Program-made: the position numbers and the translations under genes
Shown: piece by piece, positions 9,012-15,535 of the stretch
Position numbering within the stretch: the first letter of the stretch is position 1
Layout of the letters: each line of letters begins with the position of its first letter
Assembly (NCBI RefSeq): GCF_022899935.1
Contig: NZ_JALJCJ010000001.1
Location: 1-64,000 of the forward strand
DNA: 64,000 nt
Reading direction: 5' to 3'
Origin: Shinella curvata
GTDB lineage: Bacteria; Pseudomonadota; Alphaproteobacteria; Rhizobiales; Rhizobiaceae
The notes under the pieces: generated by a model
Database searches by the model: none
What the model was told of the DNA's origin: nothing
What the model saw: the letters and a program-made list of their open reading frames with translations, nothing else

Positions 9012-9047
9012 AAGCCGGGGATTGGTGTGCAACTATCCTCGGCTTTT
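9012..9047 (+). terminator. rho-independent terminator-like hairpin 3
   Basis: Stem AAGCCGGGGAT/ATCCTCGGCTT (11 bp with one G-T pair) followed by TTTT. It lies 70 bp after the 67-aa gene and may terminate it. A CTCTCTCCCCC run lies about 30 bases upstream. Confidence 0.55.
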
Positions 9048-9109
9048 CATTTGGTTGAGATGGATAGTTGTGAAATCTATCTCCCTCCTGTGGAGCGCAG
9101 TCGGTCGCC

Positions 9110-9292
9110 TTAAGGCTTCCACCCCCTCGTATATCCCCGCCCCATAGCAATAGCCGCGACCCTAAGCCGCTCCTCAACCGCATCACGTTCGGCAAGCACG
9201 GTTCGGATTGCCTCGAGCGCATCCCAGTCGTGAAGCGCCAGCACCTCCATGGCTTCGTTTTTCGGTTTGTCCTGGGGCTGCTGCGGCTTCAT
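9110..9292 (-). CDS. small helical protein, 60 aa (paralogue at 27692)
   Basis: Contains EVLALHDWDALEAIRTVLAE followed by AMGRGYTRGWKP. From EVLALHDW to the end it differs by one residue from the copy at 27692-27877. The ATG at 9292 overlaps the stop of the 55-aa gene upstream on the minus strand (ATGA), so the two are translationally coupled. The mostly helical charged sequence has no recognised domain. Duplication with selection-like conservation suggests a real gene. Function unknown. Confidence 0.7.
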   Translation of the reverse strand: MKPQQPQDKPKNEAMEVLALHDWDALEAIRTVLAERDAVEERLRVAAIAMGRGYTRGWKP

Positions 9293-9456
9293 TGAAGGCG
9301 AAGCTCCAACTGCTTTTTGCTCTTGAGGACATAGAGTGGGCGAGGGGCCTCGGCCGCCTTTAGCTGCATCTCTGCGCGCCGGGCAGCGTTCTTTTCACGC
9401 CAGGCACGGCTGGCCGCGACCTCAGCGAGAGCTCTTGCGACGACATCGTTTTGCAT
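9289..9456 (-). CDS. small basic protein, 55 aa (paralogue at 27874)
   Basis: The ATG at 9456 follows GGAGG at six bases (GGAGGTATCGATG). The product begins MQNDVVARALAEVAASRAWR, is Ala/Arg/Lys-rich and ends KSKKQLELRLQ. It is nearly identical to the copy at 27874-28041. It is followed by the coupled 60-aa gene. Function unknown; its charge would fit nucleic-acid binding, but that is only a guess. Confidence 0.65.
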   Translation of the reverse strand: MQNDVVARALAEVAASRAWREKNAARRAEMQLKAAEAPRPLYVLKSKKQLELRLQ

Positions 9457-9548
9457 CGATACCTCCGTTTTGTTCTCTTTATGTTCCCATTCGGGGGCGG
9501 AGGTGTCAAGTCGCCAATGAGAAAACAATCCTATTTTTCGAAGGGCGT

Positions 9549-9578
9549 TTAGCGTCTCGGATGCGTGTACGGCAGGCC
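9549..9578 (-). pseudogene. 3' stub of the 64-aa gene found whole at 28134-28328
   Basis: The minus strand reads GGLPYTHPRR then stop, matching the C-terminus DFLPYVHPRR of the intact gene at 28134. Beyond about 9580 the similarity ends and the sequence becomes the 5' flank of the capsid gene. This marks a recombination junction rather than a functional gene. Confidence 0.6.
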
Positions 9579-9655
9579 GCCTCGTAGTCACCCGGCTACG
9601 CCGGAGGGCAGGGACGAACGTCCTGCCATTTCCCACCTCAAAATTGGAGAATTAG

Positions 9656-10927
9656 ATGCCTACTCTTACCGAGTTGCAGGAGAAGCGCGGCCGTCTAATG
9701 ACGCAGGCGCGCGAAGCCCTGAACGAAATCACCGCGAACACCGACGAAGCCCGCTCTGCGGAACTCGAGGCTCGTCACGACGCCATCATGGCCGACTTTG
9801 ACCGCGTCGAGAAAAATATCGAGCGCGAAGAGCGGCAGGCCGCCATCGAAGCTCGCTTTGAAGAGCGCCAGCGTCAGCGTCGTCCGAGGGGCGAAGATGG
9901 CGAACAGCGCGGCCAGGATGAGGGCGAGCCCCTTAGCTATCGAGCTGTGTTTCACAAATTCATGGCCAGCGGCGCCGACATCGGAGAACTCACTACCGAA
10001 GAGCGGGCGGTTCTGAGGAGTGGCGCGCAGTCAGGTAAAGAATTCCGCGCGCAGACTGCGGGGACTACGACAGCGGGCGGCTTTACCGTCCCGACCGAGC
10101 TTGCGGCGATCATCATCAAGACGATGAAAGACTGGGGTCCGATGTACGATGAGGACATCGCCACCGTCCTCAATACCGCGTCGGGCAACCCGATGAAACT
10201 TCCCACGGTTGACGATACCGCTGTGACCGCCGAGAAGCACACGGAAGCCGCCGCGCTCACCGATGATGGCGGCAAGGATGCGACCTTCGGCCAGAAGTCC
10301 CTGGATGCCTATGTCTACGACACGGAATTCGTCCGGTTTTCGATGGAGTTGGCGCAGGACTCGATCTTCAACATGGAAGCTCTCCTCGGTGGGCTCCTTG
10401 GTGAGCGCCTGGCCAGGATCGCAAACCGCGAGCTGACGGTCGGCGATGGCACTGGCGATCCGAACGGCGCGGTTACGGCGTCGACGCTGGGCAAGACGGC
10501 CGCGGCGGCCGCGGCAATTACTGCTGATGAGATCATTGATCTCCTCCACTCGGTGAATTCGGCTTATCGTCGATCGCCGAAAGCGCGGTTCATGTTCAAC
10601 GACATGACCCTGGCGGCTATCCGCAAGCTGAAGGACGGGCAGGGTAACTTCCTGTGGCAGATGGGCGACGTGACTACGTCTCAGCCTGGCACGCTCCTCG
10701 GCTACCGCTATTCGATCAATGACGACATGGACTCTCTGGCTGCTGCCAAGAAGGTCATGCTCTTCGGTGACTTCTCGAAGTACTTCGTCCGCAAGGTTGG
10801 CTCGCCCGTCATCGGCGTATTGCGTGAACGCTTCTGGCCTGACCTCGGCATTGCCGGCCTCATCCGCTTCGACGGCGAGCTTGGCGACACTGCTGCCGTC
10901 AAGCATCTGATCACCGCTGCTTCCTAG
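9656..10927 (+). CDS. phage major capsid protein, HK97 fold (423 aa)
   Basis: Residues about 1-95 are a charged coiled coil (TELQEKRGRLMTQAREALNE...), typical of the scaffolding delta domain that a prohead protease removes in HK97-type phages. The body has AGTTTAGGFTVPTELAAIII, the classical start of the mature capsid domain, then FVRFSMELAQDS and LGYRYSINDDM. Length is normal for the family. GGAGAATTAG precedes the ATG. Unusually, no protease, portal or terminase gene lies upstream, where they would be expected; the repeat remnant occupies that place, so the protein may never be matured. Confidence 0.93.
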   Translation: MPTLTELQEKRGRLMTQAREALNEITANTDEARSAELEARHDAIMADFDRVEKNIEREERQAAIEARFEERQRQRRPRGEDGEQRGQDEGEPLSYRAVFHKFMASGADIGELTTEERAVLRSGAQSGKEFRAQTAGTTTAGGFTVPTELAAIIIKTMKDWGPMYDEDIATVLNTASGNPMKLPTVDDTAVTAEKHTEAAALTDDGGKDATFGQKSLDAYVYDTEFVRFSMELAQDSIFNMEALLGGLLGERLARIANRELTVGDGTGDPNGAVTASTLGKTAAAAAAITADEIIDLLHSVNSAYRRSPKARFMFNDMTLAAIRKLKDGQGNFLWQMGDVTTSQPGTLLGYRYSINDDMDSLAAAKKVMLFGDFSKYFVRKVGSPVIGVLRERFWPDLGIAGLIRFDGELGDTAAVKHLITAAS

Positions 10928-10971
10928 TCCTGGGCGGCGGGCTTCGGCCCGCCTCCTTCCAAGGAGGGAAC

Positions 10972-11199
10972 ATGAATATCCGAATGCTAGTCGGACTGTC
11001 CGGCAACGAATACAGCCTGTCGCCTGGCGACACGCGCGAATTTCCCGACGCTGAGGCCATCCGGCTAATCGACGCCGGTTTCGCCATTCCCGTTGTCGAG
11101 CAGCCAATTGAGCGCGCAGTCAAGGCGCCTGCGCCAGAGAGGCGCGGAAAGCGGGGCAGGGATGTGGTACCCACCGAAGGTGAAAATACCGGGGAATGA
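10972..11199 (+). CDS. small phage head-region protein, 75 aa
   Basis: GGAGGGAAC directly precedes the ATG. The first 45 residues look folded (MNIRMLVGLSGNEYSLSPGD, FPDAEAIRLIDAGFAIPV); the rest is a basic, proline-rich tail. Short proteins of this kind often sit between capsid and connector genes. Its last 38 bases overlap the next gene in another frame. Confidence 0.65.
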   Translation: MNIRMLVGLSGNEYSLSPGDTREFPDAEAIRLIDAGFAIPVVEQPIERAVKAPAPERRGKRGRDVVPTEGENTGE

Positions 11200-11695
11200 C
11201 CCGGTTTCGGTCGCCGAAGCGAAGCGCCAGTGTAACGTTCTACACGATGACGATGACGCGCTGCTGTTGGGGTTCATTTCCGCGGCGCGCGACTATGTGG
11301 AGCGCTATTGCGGCACGCCTCTGGCGCAGCAAACTGTTGAGGTCAAATGCGACAGCTTTGGTGACATGGCGCGGCTTCCCATAGCTCCGGTGAGTGATGT
11401 CGATATTGAGTATGTCGCGACAGATGGCACAGAACAGACTGTGCCGGATGAGGCATACGAGTTGAGGGCCGATGGGCTCGAGGCGTCCGTCGTTCTCGCG
11501 TACGGTCAGAATTGGCCTGTGACACGTCCAGGCTCTCGGATCGTCGTGACGGCTATCGTCGGATACGAAACCCTTCCCGCGTCCATACGACATGCGATGC
11601 TGCTCTGGATCGCCGAAGCCTATCTCAATCGCGAGAATGCGGAAACGCCCGAATGGACGGCGTTTGACGCTCTATTGACCAATTACCGGCGTTAG
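11162..11695 (+). CDS. phage head-tail connector, gp6/phiE125 gp8-like (177 aa)
   Basis: DPVSVAEAKRQCNVLHDDDD and FISAARDYVERYCGTPLAQQ near the N-terminus are the recognised core of the phage gp6-like connector family, followed by SVVLAYGQNWP and RHAMLLWIAEAYLNRE. In HK97-type phages this protein forms a ring between portal and tail. I start at the ATG at 11162 (GGGGCAGGG upstream), overlapping the 75-aa gene. Confidence 0.85.
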   Translation: MWYPPKVKIPGNDPVSVAEAKRQCNVLHDDDDALLLGFISAARDYVERYCGTPLAQQTVEVKCDSFGDMARLPIAPVSDVDIEYVATDGTEQTVPDEAYELRADGLEASVVLAYGQNWPVTRPGSRIVVTAIVGYETLPASIRHAMLLWIAEAYLNRENAETPEWTAFDALLTNYRR

Positions 11696-11710
11696 GCCGC
11701 AGGAGACCCT

Positions 11711-12121
11711 ATGGCAGCACTAAGCATTACCGCGGCGAACGTCGTTGCGGGCACGAATTCCACGCGCGATATAGGCACGGCCGGCACAACCATTACGGCG
11801 GGGCAGGCTGTCTATCTGGACACCGCCACGAACAAATGGCTGTTGGCGGACACCAATTCCGCGACGGCCGCCGCGCGTGTTGCCTCGGCTATCGCGCTGA
11901 ACTCGGCGAGCCTGAACCAGCCCATTTCGCTGCATAAGAGCGGCGACATCACGATTGGCGCGACTGTCACCGCTGGCGTTGCCTACTACCTTGGCGGCAC
12001 GGCTGGCACGATCGTTCCGGTTGGCGACCTGACGACTGGCGACTATCCGCAGATTATCGGCATCGCGAAGTCCGCGACGGTCCTTGCGGTCGACTTCCAG
12101 TCGGCTGGGGTGGCGTTGTAA
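11711..12121 (+). CDS. probable phage capsid decoration/cement protein, 136 aa
   Basis: Beta- and Ala/Thr-rich protein with ITAGQAVYLDTATNKWLLAD, ISLHKSGDITIGATVTAG and YYLGGTAGTIVP. This pattern is common in small virion-surface proteins of the DUF2190 or head-fibre kind. The family call is by resemblance only. It starts 15 bp after the connector gene with AGGAGACCCT before the ATG, and its stop overlaps the next start (TAATG). Confidence 0.55.
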   Translation: MAALSITAANVVAGTNSTRDIGTAGTTITAGQAVYLDTATNKWLLADTNSATAAARVASAIALNSASLNQPISLHKSGDITIGATVTAGVAYYLGGTAGTIVPVGDLTTGDYPQIIGIAKSATVLAVDFQSAGVAL

Positions 12122-12351
12122 TGGCCGCCGACGAAATGATTGTTGGCGAACTGGCGAGCTTTGGCGCTGGGCAGTTGCGGCTGCGTGCTGGCGATATTCT
12201 CGTGACTCGGGTTGGCTATAACGCCTCTGGCGCGACAATCGACGCCGTGCGCGACCGCGTCGAGAAGGAACTGATGCGCCTCGGCATCGCAGAACCGAAG
12301 GTTCTCGTGGTTTCTGGCGACATTTCCTTCGAAGTCATTGAGCGCGCCTAA
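12121..12351 (+). CDS. small phage protein, 76 aa
   Basis: Begins at the overlapping TAATG and ends with another TAATG. Sequence includes GQLRLRAGDILVTRVGY and VLVVSGDISFEVIERA, a mixed alpha/beta protein without a family I can name. It is part of a tightly packed late operon. Confidence 0.65.
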   Translation: MAADEMIVGELASFGAGQLRLRAGDILVTRVGYNASGATIDAVRDRVEKELMRLGIAEPKVLVVSGDISFEVIERA

Positions 12352-12521
12352 TGCCCTGGATCCGGTTCACCAAGGATCATAACTGGGTGCAGCCGGCCTT
12401 CACCATCGCCTACAAGGCGGGCATGCACCTGAACGTCACGCGCGCCTGTGCTGACGAGGCTGTGGCGGCTGGCAAGGCTGTCCGAGCGAAGAGGCCGATT
12501 GATGGCAAAGAAGCCGAGTAG
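12351..12521 (+). CDS. small phage protein, 56 aa
   Basis: Begins MPWIRFTKDHNWVQPAFTIA and ends KRPIDGKEAE. It overlaps the preceding stop by one base (TAATG) and the following gene by 20 bases. The start resembles short head-tail-region proteins in other rhizobial prophages, from memory. Function unknown. Confidence 0.65.
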   Translation: MPWIRFTKDHNWVQPAFTIAYKAGMHLNVTRACADEAVAAGKAVRAKRPIDGKEAE

Positions 12522-12723
12522 CGGTAGATGGGAAGAATGCCCATTTACCGGCGAATGGGGGTTCCATCGCGATTCTTTCTATTTCGCGACACTCCGCAAT
12601 TTTGGCAGTTTCGGACGATTCATCCTCGATTGGAAGCTCGGCGTTGACCTCGGACACAGCATAGCGACTTCCGCGAAAAACGCGTGGCGCTGGTGGGGGC
12701 TGCATGGCCAAAAAGCCGAATAG
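12502..12723 (+). CDS. small phage protein, 73 aa, bounded by a short direct repeat
   Basis: Starts MAKKPSSGRWEECPFTGEWG and has an aromatic-rich middle. Its first 20 or so bases and the first bases of the next gene (12704) are a direct repeat, and both upstream genes end in the same way (GKEAE and GQKAE), so it looks like an inserted cassette. Function unknown. Confidence 0.6.
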   Translation: MAKKPSSGRWEECPFTGEWGFHRDSFYFATLRNFGSFGRFILDWKLGVDLGHSIATSAKNAWRWWGLHGQKAE

Positions 12724-13060
12724 CGGCGCCCTGCGCGTCAAACTGCACTTTCAGGTGCGGCCTCTGGTCGACGACGGCATGGGCAACGAGCAGGCCGGGG
12801 ATTGGGAGACCCAATTCACCGACTTTGCCGAATTGATCCCGCTCAGGGGCGGGGAACCCGTGCAGGCTGCCCGTCTGACGGGCGTACAGCCGTATATCGT
12901 GAGAGTGCGCAGTCACACGGCCAGCCGTGAGGTAACGCCGTCCTGGCGCGCTCTGGACGCCCGCAATCCGAAGCGCGTTCTGAACATCAGGGCTGTTTCG
13001 GATCCGGACCAGACGAACGCCTGGCTCGAGATGATGGCCGATGACGGGGTCGCAACATAG
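12704..13060 (+). CDS. phage head-tail adaptor/stopper, 118 aa
   Basis: Size, position and the pattern LRVKLHFQVRPLVDDGMGNE ... AELIPLRGGEPVQAARLTGV ... YIVRVRSHTASREVTPSWRA fit the phage head-tail joining family (SPP1 gp16 / HK97 gp7-like), which closes the connector before tail attachment. It overlaps the previous gene by 20 bases and begins MAKKPNSG. Confidence 0.8.
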   Translation: MAKKPNSGALRVKLHFQVRPLVDDGMGNEQAGDWETQFTDFAELIPLRGGEPVQAARLTGVQPYIVRVRSHTASREVTPSWRALDARNPKRVLNIRAVSDPDQTNAWLEMMADDGVAT

Positions 13061-13088
13061 CGGTAGGCGACATAGTGCGGGGTAGGGT

Positions 13089-13580
13089 ATGGCGCTGAAA
13101 GCCACAATAGCCGGCAAGGATGCGCTGTTTCGCCGCCTGACACAGGTTGCGCCGAATGTCGAGAAGTACGCGGCCGAGGCAAAGCGCAAGGGCGGTGACG
13201 AATTGGCCGAAGCGATCCGACGGCAGGCCCCCACCGGCGCGACGCTGGAATACATGGAAAGCATCGAGGCTGACGAGCTCGCAAACCGCCCCCATCAGGA
13301 GCGCGTGAGCAAGGCTGCCGCCAAGGATCCAACGGCGGTTGGGCTGTTCGCCGAATACATTTGGCGTTGGTTGGAGTGGGGGACTGCGCCACACAACACG
13401 GCAAAAGGTGGCGGCACGGTCTTGGGGCAGGCGACGCACCGCGAAGGCGGAGGCACGCAGCATCCCGGTACCAGCGCTCAGCCGCACATCTTTCCCGTGT
13501 ACAGATCGCTTCGACCGAAGATCATTAAGCGCATCCGCGCCGCGGTGAACAAGGGCGTTCGGGAGGCCATGAAGAAATGA
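13089..13580 (+). CDS. HK97 gp10-like tail/neck protein, 163 aa
   Basis: GKDALFRRLTQVAPNVEKYA, the basic helix AAEAKRKGGDELAEAIRRQAP and a C-terminus with GTSAQPHIFPVYRSLRPKII are characteristic of the HK97-gp10_like family (tail completion/neck). Its stop overlaps the next start (ATGA at 13577). Confidence 0.82.
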   Translation: MALKATIAGKDALFRRLTQVAPNVEKYAAEAKRKGGDELAEAIRRQAPTGATLEYMESIEADELANRPHQERVSKAAAKDPTAVGLFAEYIWRWLEWGTAPHNTAKGGGTVLGQATHREGGGTQHPGTSAQPHIFPVYRSLRPKIIKRIRAAVNKGVREAMKK

Positions 13581-13993
13581 GTCCCGAATACGAACTGCAG
13601 GCCGCCATTGTGACGCTCCTCAAGGCGGATGCGTCGCTCATGAACCTCGTCAACGGGGTATATGATCAGCCGCCTACGACAGCGTGGGCCACCCCGAAAG
13701 AGGGGTACGTCACAATCGGCGAGGCGCAATTCATCCGTGACGACGCGACTTGTCTTGAGGGCGGTGACGTCTACCTGACATTGCACACTTGGTCACGGAA
13801 GGTTGGTTTTCCGGCTGTCAAGGAGATTGCTTTCGCGGTCTCGGAATCACTGCACATGGCTCCGCTGGTCTTGGCCTCTTGGCGCCTTGTTTCGATCATG
13901 CACCGACAGACGCGCGTTTTTCGCGATCCTGACGGGTTGACAAGCCACGCCGTTATTGAATTCGCGGCGTCGGTACACAAGCCGCTGGCATAG
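13577..13993 (+). CDS. DUF3168-family tail terminator, 138 aa
   Basis: Begins MSPEYELQAAIVTLLKADAS and contains VNGVYDQPP and YVTIGEAQF, the standard layout of DUF3168 (gpU-like tail terminator) proteins, which cap the tail tube. Position after the gp10-like gene and before the tail tube gene agrees. Confidence 0.82.
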   Translation: MSPEYELQAAIVTLLKADASLMNLVNGVYDQPPTTAWATPKEGYVTIGEAQFIRDDATCLEGGDVYLTLHTWSRKVGFPAVKEIAFAVSESLHMAPLVLASWRLVSIMHRQTRVFRDPDGLTSHAVIEFAASVHKPLA

Positions 13994-14054
13994 GCCGGGC
14001 ATTCCTCAAAATCACATATGAAGAACGTCCGGCACGCCCGGCGAAGGAGAAATT

Positions 14055-14483
14055 ATGGCTGGAGAACAGCTCGGCAGGCTTCTGCTTATCAAACTGGGCG
14101 ACGGCGCGACGCCGGAAGTCTTTACCAATCTCTGCGGCCTCAAGGATCGCAGTTTCGACCTTTCGGCAAACTCGGTCGACACGACCAAGCCTAGCTGCAC
14201 CAACCCCGGCGGCCCGGTTCAGAAGACCAGCCGTCCCGGCATCGTGAGCCGCACCTTCTCAGGCTCCGGCACGTTCGTGTCGAGTGCTGCCATGAAGGCA
14301 TTCATGGTGCATGTGAACGACGCGACGGTCTTCAATGCGCAGGTCGTCGTTCCTGGTCTTGGCACCTACGAAGGATCGTTCTTCGCAGCCAATTTCACCC
14401 TCGACGGCAGCATGGAGGACGATCTCCAGTTCAGCGGTTCGTTTGAGGCTGCAGATGCGCTGACGTTCACGGCAGAGGTCTAA
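14055..14483 (+). CDS. phage major tail tube protein, 142 aa
   Basis: GEQLGRLLLIKLGDGATPEV, then CGLKDRSFDLSANSVDTTKP and SGSGTFVSSAAMKAFM fit TP901-1-type tail tube proteins. It follows the tail terminator gene and precedes the assembly chaperones, the conserved siphophage order. GAAGGAGAAATT precedes the ATG. Confidence 0.85.
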   Translation: MAGEQLGRLLLIKLGDGATPEVFTNLCGLKDRSFDLSANSVDTTKPSCTNPGGPVQKTSRPGIVSRTFSGSGTFVSSAAMKAFMVHVNDATVFNAQVVVPGLGTYEGSFFAANFTLDGSMEDDLQFSGSFEAADALTFTAEV

Positions 14484-14486
14484 TCC

Positions 14487-14876
14487 ATGGCTAAAGAGGA
14501 GAAAAAGCCGGTGGGCATAGTTACCCCAACGAAGCCCTTCCCGCTGCAGGTCAATGGCGCGCGCGGGGAGGTTGCTTTGTGGATCGGTGACGTTCCGCTC
14601 GTCATTGCTGCGACGATGGGCGGTCTTTCCGCGGTGTCGACGCGGCTGGAGTGCAAGTCTTTTCAGGATCTGTTTGTCCGCCTGTCCGGCGTCGAGGCTG
14701 CCGCTACGCTGGCCGGCATCGAACTACTGACCGTCAAAGGCGACCGCCTGGCGGCCATCGACAGCTTGAGGCTGAAGCACTTCCCGGCCTGCGCGGCCGC
14801 ATTCTCCGCCGCTCTGTCACATCACTTCGATGATGGTGACGAGGGAAACGGGGAAGCCGTCGAAAAGGCGGCATAA
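14487..14876 (+). CDS. tail assembly chaperone, short form (G-like), 129 aa
   Basis: Sits between the tail tube and tape measure genes, the position of the lambda G gene. The product contains GARGEVALWIGDVPLVIAAT and ends HHFDDGDEGNGEAVEKAA. In zero frame it stops at 14876, but a slippery heptamer 27 bases before the stop allows a -1 shift into the second chaperone frame. Known for the family: the short and extended forms together chaperone the tape measure protein. Confidence 0.75.
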   Translation: MAKEEKKPVGIVTPTKPFPLQVNGARGEVALWIGDVPLVIAATMGGLSAVSTRLECKSFQDLFVRLSGVEAAATLAGIELLTVKGDRLAAIDSLRLKHFPACAAAFSAALSHHFDDGDEGNGEAVEKAA

Positions 14877-15082
14877 AGAGAAAAGAAGACCCGTTTCCGT
14901 GGCGGGACTGGATGCGGATTGGCTTAGGCGGGCTGCAATGGCGGCCTGCCGACTTTTGGGAATCGACGCTCACCGAGTTCTTTCAGGCCATCCACGGCCG
15001 GAACGAGGCGAATGGCGCGGAAGACAAGCCGAAGGCACCGACCAAGGGGGAGATGGCGGAGTTGTTGGCGGGGTATGGGTGA
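14487..15082 (+). CDS. tail assembly chaperone, -1 frameshift fusion (GT-like), about 198 aa
   Basis: Codons 1-121 are read in frame 0 up to AAC at 14847-14849; the ribosome then slips back one base and continues from 14849 to the TGA at 15080-15082. The second frame is open from 14840 and encodes PFPWRDWMRIGLGGLQWRPA, FWESTLTEFFQAIHGRNEAN and a C-terminal KGEMAELLAGYG, which looks like a phage/GTA tail assembly chaperone domain. It has no good start of its own, supporting expression by frameshift. Confidence 0.65.
14843..14849 (+). promoter_or_regulatory. programmed -1 ribosomal frameshift site GGGAAAC
   Basis: The heptamer is phased as G GGA AAC relative to the 14487 frame, the X-XXY-YYZ rule, and is one base from lambda's G GGA AAG. 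A small stem GCCG/CGGC begins six bases downstream. The -1 frame is open past the zero-frame stop for 78 codons. Confidence 0.65.
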
Positions 15083-15083
15083 A

Positions 15084-15299
15084 ATGACCAGTCAAGAGAT
15101 CGACGACTTGGCCTATCTCACTCAAAAATATGGCGGCACCTTCCGAAAGGTGACGCCGCGGCCATTGGGCGTGGTTCTACCAGACGGCAGCATTGGCGTG
15201 CGGTTCATACCGATAAAGGATGGCCTAGTCGTCAGCGAGCATGACAAACCTGACAGGGTGTGGGCCGAATGCGCCGCTAATGAAACCGCGAATTCGTGA
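15084..15299 (+). CDS. small phage protein, 71 aa
   Basis: Begins MTSQEIDDLAYLTQKYGGTF, contains VVLPDGSIGVRFIPIKDGLV. I start at 15084; an in-frame ATG at 15075 overlaps the chaperone stop and is also possible. Its 3' third overlaps an oppositely transcribed small gene (15476-15225). Function unknown. Confidence 0.5.
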   Translation: MTSQEIDDLAYLTQKYGGTFRKVTPRPLGVVLPDGSIGVRFIPIKDGLVVSEHDKPDRVWAECAANETANS

Positions 15300-15476
15300 G
15301 CCACTCTGCGTCTGCAGTTGAACGGTTTTCCCGTCTCTGCATCTGCCGTAGTCGGCCAGGGTCGCAAAGAACACGGAGAACTCGTCAGATCCACCCGATC
15401 TTGTGACCTCGTAGGCGACTGGAATAACCATGTCATCGACCACGATGTGGCCATCACCTTCGTGTGTCGCGGTCAT
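15225..15476 (-). CDS. antisense small protein, 83 aa, inside the phage late operon
   Basis: The ATG at 15476 has GGAGG eight bases upstream. The product (MTATHEGDGHIVVDDMVIPV...) contains SDEFSVFFATLADYGRC and ends GPHPVRFVMLADD; it reads like a real beta-rich protein. It runs against the late operon and overlaps 75 bp of the 71-aa gene, so it is probably a moron or regulatory gene. Function unknown. Confidence 0.5.
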   Translation of the reverse strand: MTATHEGDGHIVVDDMVIPVAYEVTRSGGSDEFSVFFATLADYGRCRDGKTVQLQTQSGSRIRGFISGAFGPHPVRFVMLADD

Positions 15477-15490
15477 CCCCCATCGCCTCC

Positions 15491-15521
15491 AAAGCCCGCC
15501 TCGCGCGGGCTTCTCTATTTT
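15491..15521 (+). terminator. terminator-like hairpin before the tape measure gene
   Basis: AAAGCCCGCCTCGCGCGGGC followed by TTCTCTATTTT: a 6-7 bp GC stem with a U-rich trail. It lies 15 bp before the tape measure start, so it may attenuate late transcription there. Confidence 0.55.
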
Positions 15522-15535
15522 AGGATGAATTCGCC

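Larger units (their letters stand above)
9110..9578. repeat. ~470-bp direct repeat, left copy
   Basis: Aligns with 27692-28163 in the same orientation. It covers a 60-aa gene, a 55-aa gene and the flank up to the last ten or so codons of a third gene. Over the 55-aa gene I count only about six mismatches in 168 bases. Homology starts at the stop codon of the 60-aa gene and fades about 27 bases into the third gene, where capsid-flanking sequence takes over. Length and conservation fit duplication or recombination better than a short phage att core. Confidence 0.8.
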
